Positions 1 through 5,769 are shown, counted from the stretch's first letter. The stretch: DNA of 6,976 nt from JBOHHM01 sp050725495 (GCA_050725495.1 JBOHHM010000124.1:1-6976); one strand, 5' to 3'. Program-made: numbers and translations. The notes: generated from the sequence alone by a model not told the origin.

Positions 1-5
1 TGGTT

Positions 6-764
6 TCAGCGCGAGCGCGGGTCGGCGCAGACCGGGCAGTCGGCATGGCGCGGCACGCGCACCTCGTTCCATTCCATGGCGCGGCCATCGAGCATCAGCA
101 GCCGGCCGGCCAGCGAGGGGCCTGCACGGCTCAGCAGTTTCAGCGCCTCGGCGGCCTGCATGGCGCCGATGATGCCCACCAGGGGGGCGAACACGCCCAG
201 GGTCGCGCAGCGGGTTTCCTCCATGGCCGCGTCGGGCGGGAACAGGCAGGCGTAGCAGGGAGAGTCGGGCAGGCGGGCGTCATAGACGGTGATCTGGCCG
301 TCAAAGCGGATCGCTGCACCCGAGACCAGGGGCTTGCGGTGTTTCACGCAGGCGACGTTGACCGCGTGCCGCGTGGCGAAGTTGTCGCAGCAGTCCAGCA
401 CCACATCGGCCTGGCCCACCAGCTCGTCGAGCAGGGCGGCGTCGGCCCACGCCACCACGGGCGTGACCCTGACATGGGGGTTGATGGCGGCGATGGCCTG
501 CATGGCCGACTGCACCTTGGGCAGGCCCACCGTGGCCATGCGGTGCGCAATCTGGCGCTGCAAGTTGGTGACATCGACCGAGTCGTGGTCCACCAGGGTG
601 ATATGCCCAACGCCGGCCGAGCCCAGGTACAGGGCGACTGGCGAGCCGAGTCCGCCGGCACCGATGACCAGGGCGTGGGCGCCCAAGATATTCTCCTGCC
701 CCTCGATGCCGATCTCGTTGAGCAGGATGTGGCGCGAATAGCGCAGGAGTTGCTCGTCAGTCAT
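6..764 (-). CDS. moeB: MoeB/ThiF/HesA-family E1-like adenylyltransferase
   Basis: This 252-residue protein is close to the usual MoeB length. The family activates the C-terminal Gly-Gly of a ubiquitin-like sulfur carrier (MoaD or ThiS) by ATP-dependent adenylation in the cytoplasm, for molybdopterin or thiamine synthesis. Visible in the sequence: the nucleotide-binding loop GAGGLGSP at residues 35-42, the acidic strand end LVDHD at 57-61, the NLQRQ motif at 67-71, and CDNFATR at 126-132. There are two zinc-ligand pairs, CYAC (C170, C173) and CPVC (C243, C246), and a conserved loop cysteine, C186. There is no C-terminal rhodanese domain. MoeB and ThiF cannot be separated by eye, so the symbol is the likelier of the two. 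The gene follows ctpA on the same strand across a palindromic repeat array. No clear Shine-Dalgarno precedes the ATG. The stop lies inside the window. Confidence 0.9.
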   Translation of the reverse strand: MTDEQLLRYSRHILLNEIGIEGQENILGAHALVIGAGGLGSPVALYLGSAGVGHITLVDHDSVDVTNLQRQIAHRMATVGLPKVQSAMQAIAAINPHVRVTPVVAWADAALLDELVGQADVVLDCCDNFATRHAVNVACVKHRKPLVSGAAIRFDGQITVYDARLPDSPCYACLFPPDAAMEETRCATLGVFAPLVGIIGAMQAAEALKLLSRAGPSLAGRLLMLDGRAMEWNEVRVPRHADCPVCADPRSR

Positions 765-769
765 GTTCT

Positions 770-956
770 GAGGACAGGGCTGCGCTCGGGTCTGTCCCGC
801 TCTGGCATGTTGGGGACAGAGCTGCGCTGCGCTCGGGTCTGTCCCACCCTGGCATGTTGGGGGCAGAGCTTGGCTTCGCTACGGTCTGTCCCGCCCCACC
901 CTGGCATGTTGGGGACAGAGCTACGCTTCGCTTCGGTCTGTCCCGCAAAGTCATTA
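770..956 (-). repeat. Tandem array of four REP-like palindromic units between ctpA and moeB
   Basis: Four related units fill the ctpA-moeB gap. Read on the plus strand, each is GGGGACAGAGC, then a GC-rich loop, then GGTCTGTCCC, and successive units are joined by CTGGCATGTTGG. The arms form perfect or near-perfect inverted repeats: 772-777 with 792-797 (6 bp, degenerate unit), 813-820 with 838-845 (8 bp), 860-867 with 885-892 (8 bp including one G-U), and 912-919 with 937-944 (8 bp). The linker word starts at 802, 849 and 901, giving periods of 47 and 52 bp. The ctpA-proximal edge is GCAAAGTCATTA, which contains the ctpA stop codon. Loops differ between units. The structure resembles REP/BIME sequences associated with RAYT transposases, but no such transposase is in the window. 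Confidence 0.85.
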
Positions 957-2390
957 GTTTTCTTTCTTCTCTTCCTTGCGCTCGGTCATGGTCTTGCTGA
1001 CCAGGACGGGCCGGCCCTTGAGCTGGTTCAGGGCCTGGACCAGCTGGAAGTCCTTGTCGGTGCCGAACTCGGGCAGCTTGCGCTCTGGGGCCGGTTTCTT
1101 GGCGTCTTCTTCCAGCTTCTTGCGCGCTTCCTCGCGCGCTTTCTCGCGCGCCGGGTCTTTCTTTTCCTCGACCTGGCCGTTGTTCAGGTGTTTCTCGAGA
1201 TCGGCCTCGCGCGTGCGCAGCGCGGCAAAGACATTGCCTTCCTCGGTTTCATCGACCATGACGTCGGGCACGATGCCGCGGGCCTGGATCGATTTGCCGC
1301 TGGGCGTGTAGTAGCGCGCCGTGGTCAGCTTCAGCCCCGTGTCCGGGCCCAGCGGCCGCACGGTCTGCACCGAGCCCTTGCCGAAGGTCTGGCTGCCCAT
1401 GATGGTGGCGCGCTTGTGGTCTTGCAGGGCGCCGGCGACGATTTCGCTGGCCGAGGCCGAGCCTTCGTTGACCAGCACGACCAGGGGCACATTCTTCAGC
1501 GAGGCCGGCAGGCGCCTGATCGGATCGTTGCCGCCGCGGCGCTGGTAGAACTCGGGCGCGGCCTTGTAGGTGAACTTGCTTTCGGCCAGCTGGCCGTTGG
1601 TGGAGACGACGGTCACGTCCTCGGGCAGGAACGCTGCCGACACGGCGACCGCCGCATCGAGCAGGCCGCCGGGGTCATTGCGCAGGTCCAGCACCAGGCC
1701 CTTGAGCTGGGGCTCCTGCTTGTAGATCTCTTCGATCTTGCGGATGAAGTCATCGACCGTGCGTTCCTGGAACTGGCTCAGGCGGATCCAGGCATAGCCG
1801 GGCTCGACGACCTTGCCGCGAACCGACTGGGTGCGGATTTCCTCGCGCGTGATGGTGACGGGGAAGCTGCGGCTCTCATCCTTGCGGAAGATCGTGAGCT
1901 GGACCTTGGTGTTGGGCTCGCCGCGCATGCGCTTGACGGCTTCGTTGAGCGTCAAGCCCTTGACCGCCGTGTCGTCGATCTTGGTGATCAGGTCATTGGT
2001 CTTGAGGCCGGCCCGGTAGGCGGGTGAACCCTCGATCGGGGAGACGACCTTGACCAGGCCGTCTTCCTGCGTGATCTCGATGCCGACGCCGACAAAACGG
2101 CCGGTCGTGCCTTCGCGGAATTCCTTGAACGACTTCTTGTCGAAATACTGGGAATGCGGGTCCAGGCTGGCAACCATGCCGGAAATGGCATCGGTGATGA
2201 GCTTTTTCTCGTCCACCGGCTCGACATAGTCGCTTTTGACCATGCCGAACACGGCTGCAAGCTGTTGCAATTCTTCCAGCGGCAAGGGCGCCAGCGTTCC
2301 CCTGGCCACGGTCTGCAGGGACACCGTGGTCAAGGCTCCGGCCACCACCCCGATCGAAATCCAGCCTGCTATCTTGAGTTTTTGGCCCAT
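954..2390 (-). CDS. ctpA: S41-family C-terminal processing protease (CtpA/Prc type)
   Basis: A 478-residue serine protease, probably anchored in the inner membrane with its catalytic part in the periplasm. The family trims or degrades envelope proteins from their C-termini. Residues 7-29 form a hydrophobic signal or anchor segment. A PDZ domain spans about 95-175, and the peptidase core about 190-385. Aligned to the E. coli Prc motif, the catalytic residues are S313 (in GSASASEI), K338 (in FGKGS) and Q342. The substrate-cleft segment LRNDPGG is at 236-242. Residues 409-433 are a highly charged, probably helical stretch, and the tail is Lys/Glu rich. I chose the ATG at 2390 because AAAGG lies 7-8 nt upstream and the hydrophobic segment follows at once. 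An in-frame ATG at 2444 would add 18 residues that look unlike a signal peptide. The stop codon TAA coincides with the edge of the palindromic array. The gene lies between gpmA and the moeB-like gene, all on one strand. Confidence 0.93.
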   Translation of the reverse strand: MGQKLKIAGWISIGVVAGALTTVSLQTVARGTLAPLPLEELQQLAAVFGMVKSDYVEPVDEKKLITDAISGMVASLDPHSQYFDKKSFKEFREGTTGRFVGVGIEITQEDGLVKVVSPIEGSPAYRAGLKTNDLITKIDDTAVKGLTLNEAVKRMRGEPNTKVQLTIFRKDESRSFPVTITREEIRTQSVRGKVVEPGYAWIRLSQFQERTVDDFIRKIEEIYKQEPQLKGLVLDLRNDPGGLLDAAVAVSAAFLPEDVTVVSTNGQLAESKFTYKAAPEFYQRRGGNDPIRRLPASLKNVPLVVLVNEGSASASEIVAGALQDHKRATIMGSQTFGKGSVQTVRPLGPDTGLKLTTARYYTPSGKSIQARGIVPDVMVDETEEGNVFAALRTREADLEKHLNNGQVEEKKDPAREKAREEARKKLEEDAKKPAPERKLPEFGTDKDFQLVQALNQLKGRPVLVSKTMTERKEEKKEN

Positions 2391-2417
2391 ACAAATACCT
2401 TTTACCGCTTGCGCTTC

Positions 2418-2444
2418 AATATACACCCAGGCTTTGGCGTGCAA
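2418..2444 (-). promoter_or_regulatory. Possible promoter for ctpA
   Basis: On the minus strand, TATATT (2423-2418) could be a -10 box, with TTGCAC (2444-2439) 15 nt upstream as a weak -35 (three of six consensus bases). This would start transcription about 20 nt before the chosen ctpA ATG and would exclude the upstream ATG at 2444. The spacing is short and the -35 poor, so ctpA may instead be read through from gpmA. Confidence 0.3.
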
Positions 2445-2454
2445 TGTAACCTTT

Positions 2455-2498
2455 GCCCAGGCCTTGGGGGTTTTGGGGACATTGGTTCAGGCCTGGGC
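2455..2498 (-). other. Inverted repeat spanning the gpmA stop codon
   Basis: GCCCAGGCCT at 2455-2464 and AGGCCTGGGC at 2489-2498 form a perfect 10-bp inverted repeat with a 24-nt loop. One arm encodes the last gpmA codons and includes part of its stop codon. There is no T-tract after the stem on either strand, so it does not look like a classical intrinsic terminator. A 3'-end stabilising or processing hairpin between gpmA and ctpA is possible. Confidence 0.5.
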
Positions 2499-3236
2499 CT
2501 TGCCCTGGGAAGCAACCGCCGCTGCGGCCTTGGCGGCTGCCTCGGCGTCGCCCAGGTAGTAGTGGCGAATCGGTTTGAGCTCGGCGTCCAGCTCGTAGAC
2601 CAGCGGAATGCCGTTGGGGATGTTCACGCCCACGATGTCAGCGTCGGAGATCCCATCCAGGTATTTCACCAGCGCGCGGATCGAGTTGCCGTGCGCGGCA
2701 ACGAGGACGCGCTTGCCGGCCTTGATGGCGGGCGCCATGGCTTCGTTCCAGCACGGCAGCACGCGCGCCACCGTGTCCTTGAGGCACTCGGTCAGCGGAA
2801 TCTGTTCGGGCTTGAGCTTGGCGTAGCGCAGGTCGCCGCGCTCGCTGCGCGGATCGGTCGGCTCCAGTGCGGGCGGGGGCGTGTCGTAGCTGCGGCGCCA
2901 GACCAGCACCTGAGCGTCGCCATACTGCTTGGCCATGTCGGCCTTGTTCAGACCCTGCAGGGCGCCGTAGTGGCGCTCGTTGAGGCGCCAGCTGTGCATC
3001 ACCGGCAGCCAGGTGCGGTCCATTTCGTCCAGGCAATGCCAGAGTGTGCGGGTCGCGCGCTTGAGCACGCTGGTGTAGGCCAGGTCGAATTCATAGCCTT
3101 CGGCCCTGAGCAGGTGGCCGGCATTCTTGGCCTGCTCGATGCCGGTGGCGGTCAGGTCCACGTCGGTCCAGCCGGTGAAGCGGTTTTCGAGGTTCCAGGT
3201 CGATTCGCCGTGGCGGATCAGCACGAGTTTGTACAT
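2487..3236 (-). CDS. gpmA: 2,3-bisphosphoglycerate-dependent phosphoglycerate mutase
   Basis: This 249-residue cytoplasmic enzyme interconverts 3-phosphoglycerate and 2-phosphoglycerate in glycolysis and gluconeogenesis. The histidine-phosphatase signature RHGES begins at residue 8. H9 is the phosphohistidine, with R60, E87 (in RLNERHYG) and H182 (in AAHGNS) completing the expected active site. All four sit two positions earlier than in E. coli GpmA. Other family blocks are FTGWTDVDL at 20-28 and NIPNGIPLVYEL at 205-216. The C-terminus (about 231-249) is Ala-rich, as in many homologues. The start is supported by AAAGG ending about 6 nt before the ATG. The gene is divergent from the rhodanese cluster and upstream of ctpA on the same strand. 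A diverged copy of the palindromic element lies just before its ribosome binding site. Confidence 0.97.
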   Translation of the reverse strand: MYKLVLIRHGESTWNLENRFTGWTDVDLTATGIEQAKNAGHLLRAEGYEFDLAYTSVLKRATRTLWHCLDEMDRTWLPVMHSWRLNERHYGALQGLNKADMAKQYGDAQVLVWRRSYDTPPPALEPTDPRSERGDLRYAKLKPEQIPLTECLKDTVARVLPCWNEAMAPAIKAGKRVLVAAHGNSIRALVKYLDGISDADIVGVNIPNGIPLVYELDAELKPIRHYYLGDAEAAAKAAAAVASQGKAQA

Positions 3237-3250
3237 GGTGGCCTTTATCG

Positions 3251-3305
3251 GTTGGGAACAGGGTCGGCAGCAGCACCGCCGTGGGCTGTCCGCGCAAAGT
3301 CATTA
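3251..3305 (-). repeat. Diverged single copy of the palindromic element upstream of gpmA
   Basis: On the plus strand, GTTGGGAACAGGG (3251-3263) matches the left arm of the array unit that starts at 908 at 11 of 13 positions. GGGCTGTCCGCG plus AAAGTCATTA (3284-3305) matches its right arm and tail, with an exact 13-base identity, CGCAAAGTCATTA, to 944-956. The loop is unrelated and longer, and the arms pair only partly. The copy lies 15 nt from the gpmA start codon, in the same orientation to that gene as the array has to moeB. Confidence 0.7.
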
Positions 3306-3326
3306 AAAAACAGGGCGAAACCCGAC

Positions 3327-3354
3327 ATTCTAAAATTGCTGCTTGTTAACCCAA
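3327..3354 (-). promoter_or_regulatory. Possible gpmA promoter
   Basis: On the minus strand TAGAAT (3332-3327) matches a -10 box at five of six positions, with TTGGGT (3354-3349) 16 nt upstream as a weak -35. It would give gpmA a leader of roughly 85 nt that contains the palindromic element. The -10 overlaps the candidate -10 of the divergent rhodanese gene. Confidence 0.35.
3331..3336 (+). promoter_or_regulatory. Possible -10 box for the rhodanese-grxC cluster
   Basis: TAAAAT matches the -10 consensus at five of six positions. It lies in the AT-rich divergent spacer, 26 nt before the rhodanese GTG. No convincing -35 lies 16-18 nt upstream. It is the only good candidate in this spacer for the plus-strand genes. 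Confidence 0.35.
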
Positions 3355-3362
3355 GGAATGAC

Positions 3363-3770
3363 GTGAAATTCATCATTGATAACTGGATGCTGTTGGTGGT
3401 GGCGATCGGCTCGGGCGGCATGCTGCTGTGGCCCATCGTCAGGGGCGCCACAGGCGGCTCGCTGACGGCGGCGCGCGCGGTGCAGCTGATCAACCGCGAA
3501 AAAGCCGTGGTGATCGACGTGAGTGAAGCCGAGGAGTTCGCTGCAGGCCATGTGGGTGGCGCCAAAAACGTGCCGCTGGGCCAGCTCGAAGCCAGACTCG
3601 CCGATGTCGTGAAGAACAAGGCCTTGCCGCTGGTGCTGGTCTGCCCCACGGGCGCGCGCGCCCAGCGGGCCCAGGCGATGGCCAAAAAACTGGGCTACGA
3701 GCAGGCCCAGGCCCTGGCCGGCGGGCTCAAGGCCTGGAAAGAAGCCAACCTGCCGGTTGAAAAAGCCTGA
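3363..3770 (+). CDS. Membrane-anchored rhodanese-like sulfurtransferase
   Basis: This is a 135-residue protein with one N-terminal membrane segment (about residues 7-27) followed by a single rhodanese domain (about 33-133). The domain carries IDVSEAEEFAAGHVGGAKN at 51-69 and the catalytic loop C94-P-T-G-A-R99, so a persulfide-forming cysteine is present. It ends in the family-typical GGLKAWKEANLPVEK. The fold transfers sulfane sulfur to thiol acceptors; the physiological acceptor is unknown. The start is GTG at 3363, preceded by AAGGA five nt upstream. A nearer ATG at 3358 opens a two-codon frame (ATG ACG TGA) whose stop overlaps the GTG. The reading frame is open far upstream, but that part only mirrors gpmA and ctpA. 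The gene is first in a row with grxC, secB and gpsA, as seen in related bacteria. Confidence 0.9.
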   Translation: MKFIIDNWMLLVVAIGSGGMLLWPIVRGATGGSLTAARAVQLINREKAVVIDVSEAEEFAAGHVGGAKNVPLGQLEARLADVVKNKALPLVLVCPTGARAQRAQAMAKKLGYEQAQALAGGLKAWKEANLPVEKA

Positions 3771-3802
3771 ACCTTGGCATCGATTTTGCTGAACTGAGCA
3801 CC

Positions 3803-4063
3803 ATGCAACCTGTAAAGATGTACACGACGGCCGTTTGCCCCTATTGCATTCGTGCCAAGCAAATTCTCAAGTCCAAAGGCGTGGAGCAGATCGAGGAAAT
3901 CCGCGTCGATGCCGATCCCCAGGAGCGCGCGAGGATGATGGAGTCCACCGGCCGGCGCACCGTGCCGCAAATTTTCATTGGCGACACCCATGTGGGCGGC
4001 TGCGACGACCTGGTGGCGCTGGACGGCAAGGGCGCCCTGGTGCCGCTGTTGCACGCGGGCTGA
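3803..4063 (+). CDS. grxC: Glutaredoxin 3
   Basis: This 86-residue thioredoxin-fold protein matches the usual glutaredoxin 3 size. The dithiol active site is C12-P-Y-C15. The cis-proline motif TVP is at 53-55 and the glutathione-binding GGCDDL at 65-70; C67 corresponds to the extra cysteine of E. coli Grx3. It reduces disulfides and glutathionylated proteins in the cytoplasm, using glutathione. The gene starts 32 nt after the rhodanese stop and is probably co-transcribed with it. The Shine-Dalgarno before the chosen ATG is weak. A second in-frame ATG (codon 6) would remove part of the first beta strand and is less likely. Confidence 0.96.
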   Translation: MQPVKMYTTAVCPYCIRAKQILKSKGVEQIEEIRVDADPQERARMMESTGRRTVPQIFIGDTHVGGCDDLVALDGKGALVPLLHAG

Positions 4064-4097
4064 TGCACGACGGCTGCGGGCCTTCGGTTCGCCCACC

Positions 4098-4106
4098 TGA
4101 GATAAT
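4098..4106 (+). promoter_or_regulatory. Possible extended -10 promoter for secB
   Basis: TGAGATAAT combines a TGn extension with a GATAAT -10 box (five of six consensus bases). No good -35 is visible, which an extended -10 can tolerate. Initiation would fall near 4112, giving secB a leader of about 110 nt that holds the GC-rich hairpin and the palindromic element. Confidence 0.35.
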
Positions 4107-4116
4107 GTGCCCAGTG

Positions 4117-4153
4117 CCCGCTGCGGGAACGCATCCCCGGCGGGTTTGTTTTT
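4117..4153 (+). terminator. Candidate intrinsic terminator between grxC and secB
   Basis: CCCGCTG (4117-4123) pairs with CGGCGGG (4138-4144), including one G-U. After a C-C mismatch the inner pairs extend the stem around a small loop. TTTGTTTTT follows at 4145-4153. This is the expected form of an intrinsic terminator for the rhodanese-grxC transcript. If the promoter at 4098-4106 is real, the same hairpin would instead lie at the very start of the secB leader and could attenuate it. Confidence 0.5.
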
Positions 4154-4154
4154 G

Positions 4155-4211
4155 TAACCTCGCAGGACAGACCATCGTCGCGAAGCGGCAAGCCCTGTCC
4201 TCAACTGCCTG
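4155..4211 (+). repeat. Diverged copy of the palindromic element upstream of secB
   Basis: AGGACAG (4164-4170) and CTGTCCT (4195-4201) form a perfect 7-bp inverted repeat. The left flank TAACCTCGCAGGACAG (4155-4170) differs from the array's TGACTTTGCGGGACAG at four positions, all transitions. The loop shares GCGAAGCG, and the right flank CTGTCCTCAACTGCC matches CTGTCCCCAACATGCC apart from one substitution and a small change. The element ends 12 nt before the secB ATG, next to GAGAAGAAG, the likely ribosome binding site. Confidence 0.75.
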
Positions 4212-4222
4212 AGAAGAAGCCC

Positions 4223-4681
4223 ATGGCCGACCAGCAAGACCCCGTGTTCCAGATCCAGCGTGTCTACCTCAAGGAAGCATCGCTGGAGCAGCCCAATTCG
4301 CCCGCCATCCTGCTCGAGCAGGAGCAGCCGGCCGTCGACATCCAGCTCGGCGTCGATGCCAGCCCGGTGGCCGATGGCATTTTCGAGGTGACGGTGACCG
4401 CCACCGTGCAGACCAAGATCAAGGACAAGACCGTGTTCCTGGTCGAGGCCAAGCAGGCCGGCATTTTCGAGATCCGCAATTTGCCGCAAGACCAGATGGG
4501 CCCGATCATGGGCATTGCCTGCCCGCAAATCGTCTACCCCTACCTGCGCGGCAACGTGTCGGACCTGATCACCCGCGCCGGCTTCCCCACGGTGCACCTG
4601 GCCGAAATCAACTTCCAGGCCATGTACGAGCAGCAGCATGCCGACAGCGCCGCGGATGCACCGCGCATCGTGACTGCATAA
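4223..4681 (+). CDS. secB: Protein-export chaperone SecB
   Basis: This 152-residue protein has the normal SecB length. SecB is a cytoplasmic tetramer that keeps precursor proteins unfolded and hands them to SecA for Sec-dependent export. Family blocks visible: FQIQRVYLKEAS at 9-20, the beta-sheet region VTVTATV at 56-62, VFLVEAKQAGIFEI at 71-84, and CPQIVYPYLRGNVSDLITRAGFP beginning at C100. AEINF at 127-131 leads into a variable C-terminal tail. The start is supported by a GAGAAGAAG ribosome binding site ending 4 nt upstream. The 159-nt gap to grxC is long for this cluster and holds a possible promoter, a hairpin with T-tract and a palindromic repeat, so secB and gpsA may be transcribed separately from grxC. 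Confidence 0.97.
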   Translation: MADQQDPVFQIQRVYLKEASLEQPNSPAILLEQEQPAVDIQLGVDASPVADGIFEVTVTATVQTKIKDKTVFLVEAKQAGIFEIRNLPQDQMGPIMGIACPQIVYPYLRGNVSDLITRAGFPTVHLAEINFQAMYEQQHADSAADAPRIVTA

Positions 4682-4723
4682 GGTTCTTGGCCCCAAGCCC
4701 TCGTGGTCAGGGCGTAGCACGCT

Positions 4724-5719
4724 ATGAAAATTGTAGTACTCGGGGCCGGGGCCTGGGGCACGGCGGTGGCCATCAGCGCGGCGGCGCGGCACCCGGTCAC
4801 GCTCTGGACGCGCGACGCGCAGCAGGCTGCGGCCATGCAGGCCGTACGCGAAAACGCCCGGTACCTGCCCGGCATAGCGCTGCCGGGCGCTCTGTCCGTC
4901 TGCGCCGCGCCGGTGCCAAGCCTGATACCCGAGGCCGAGCTCGTCATCATCGCCACGCCGATGGCGGGCCTGCGCGGCCTGCTGACCCAGCTCAGCCACT
5001 GTGCCGCACCGGTGGCTTGGCTGTGCAAGGGTTTCGAGGCGCCGGTCTCGAACAGTTTTGGCCTGCTGGCCCACGAAATACGGGCGCAGGTCGCTACCAA
5101 TTTGATAGCTGGCGTGCTCAGTGGTCCGAGCTTTGCGCAGGAAGTCGCGCGCAGCCAGCCGACCGCTCTGGTGGCCGCGAGCGAGCATGCTTCGGTACGC
5201 GAGGCGCTGGTGCAGGCCTTTCACAGCCCGACGCTGCGGATCTATGCCAACGACGACATCGTGGGCGTGGAGGTCGGCGGCGCGGTGAAAAACGTGCTGG
5301 CCATCGCGACCGGCCTGTGCGACGGCCTGGGCCTGGGCCTGAACGCCCGCGCCGCCCTGATCACGCGGGGCCTGGCCGAAATGACGCGCCTGGGCGTGGC
5401 CCTGGGCGCCAGGGCTGAAACCTTCATGGGGCTGTCGGGCCTGGGCGACCTGGTGCTGACCGCGACCGGCGATCTCTCGCGCAACCGCAAGGTCGGCCTG
5501 TTGCTGGCCCAGGGCCAGACGCTGCAGCAGGCCGTCGCCTCGCTGGGCCATGTGGCCGAGGGCGTGTACTGCGCCCGCACCGTGGTGCAGCGCGCCCGCG
5601 GCCTGGGCGTGGACATGCCGATCGCCCAAGGCGTGGTGGCCCTGCTCGACGGCCAGCTGCGGCCCGCCGATGCCGTCGCCGCCCTCATGGGGCGGGAGCC
5701 GACCGCCGAACTGCTCTGA
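4724..5719 (+). CDS. gpsA: NAD(P)H-dependent glycerol-3-phosphate dehydrogenase
   Basis: This 331-residue cytoplasmic enzyme reduces dihydroxyacetone phosphate to sn-glycerol 3-phosphate for phospholipid synthesis. The N-terminal Rossmann loop is GAGAWGTA at 7-14. The conserved K102 lies in LCKGFE, VLSGPSFAQEVA spans 131-142, and the catalytic lysine K189 is in GGAVKNV. GLSGLGDLVLT is at 236-246, and SRNRKVG, part of the substrate/cofactor site, at 252-258. The length is typical. The gene starts 42 nt after secB and is likely co-transcribed. The best Shine-Dalgarno (AGGG) is 11 nt upstream, which is weak. Codons for ATNLIAG, just before VLSGPSF, coincide with an AT-rich near-palindrome unlike the surrounding GC-rich sequence. 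Confidence 0.97.
   Translation: MKIVVLGAGAWGTAVAISAAARHPVTLWTRDAQQAAAMQAVRENARYLPGIALPGALSVCAAPVPSLIPEAELVIIATPMAGLRGLLTQLSHCAAPVAWLCKGFEAPVSNSFGLLAHEIRAQVATNLIAGVLSGPSFAQEVARSQPTALVAASEHASVREALVQAFHSPTLRIYANDDIVGVEVGGAVKNVLAIATGLCDGLGLGLNARAALITRGLAEMTRLGVALGARAETFMGLSGLGDLVLTATGDLSRNRKVGLLLAQGQTLQQAVASLGHVAEGVYCARTVVQRARGLGVDMPIAQGVVALLDGQLRPADAVAALMGREPTAELL
5093..5109. repeat. AT-rich near-palindrome embedded in gpsA
   Basis: GCTACCAA and TTGATAGC flank a single T and pair at seven of eight positions. The stretch stands out from the surrounding GC-rich codons. From memory it resembles a GCTATnAnnTTnATAGC-type palindrome common in Comamonadaceae intergenic regions; I could not check this. 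It stays in frame and encodes a loop before the conserved LSGPSF block of GpsA. Confidence 0.4.
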
Positions 5720-5740
5720 GCCGCCTGGCCGCGCCGGCGC

Positions 5741-5769
5741 TTGAATCGCGCCCTGATCTGCACTAGTCT
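5741..5769 (+). promoter_or_regulatory. Possible promoter for the lipoprotein gene
   Basis: TTGAAT (5741-5746, four of six -35 bases) and TAGTCT (5764-5769, three of six -10 bases) are separated by 17 nt. They lie in the 89-nt gap after gpsA, about 40 nt before the lipoprotein start. The match is modest, but the gap and the strong ribosome binding site of the next gene fit an independent transcript. Confidence 0.35.

Noticed and set aside
770..956. A CRISPR-like array
   Set aside because: The repeated part is itself palindromic and covers most of each unit. Periods vary (47 and 52 bp), there are no unique spacers of constant length, and no cas genes are present.
45..2027. A 660-codon plus-strand open frame
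   Set aside because: It lies antisense to the moeB-like gene and ctpA, which have full family motifs. Its translation is His/Gly/Ala/Gln/Val-rich with no recognisable domain, as expected for an antisense frame in GC-rich DNA.
2391..2444. A longer ctpA start at 2444
   Set aside because: The added 18 residues precede a normal signal/anchor segment, and the ATG at 2390 has a good AAAGG site. A possible -10 box also lies inside the added stretch.
2154..3362. An upstream extension of the rhodanese reading frame
   Set aside because: The frame is open upstream by chance, opposite gpmA and ctpA. The GTG at 3363 has a well-placed AAGGA and is directly followed by a membrane anchor and rhodanese domain.
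3695..5629. A 644-codon minus-strand open frame
   Set aside because: It is antisense to rhodanese, grxC, secB and gpsA, all firmly identified, and its translation is low-complexity.
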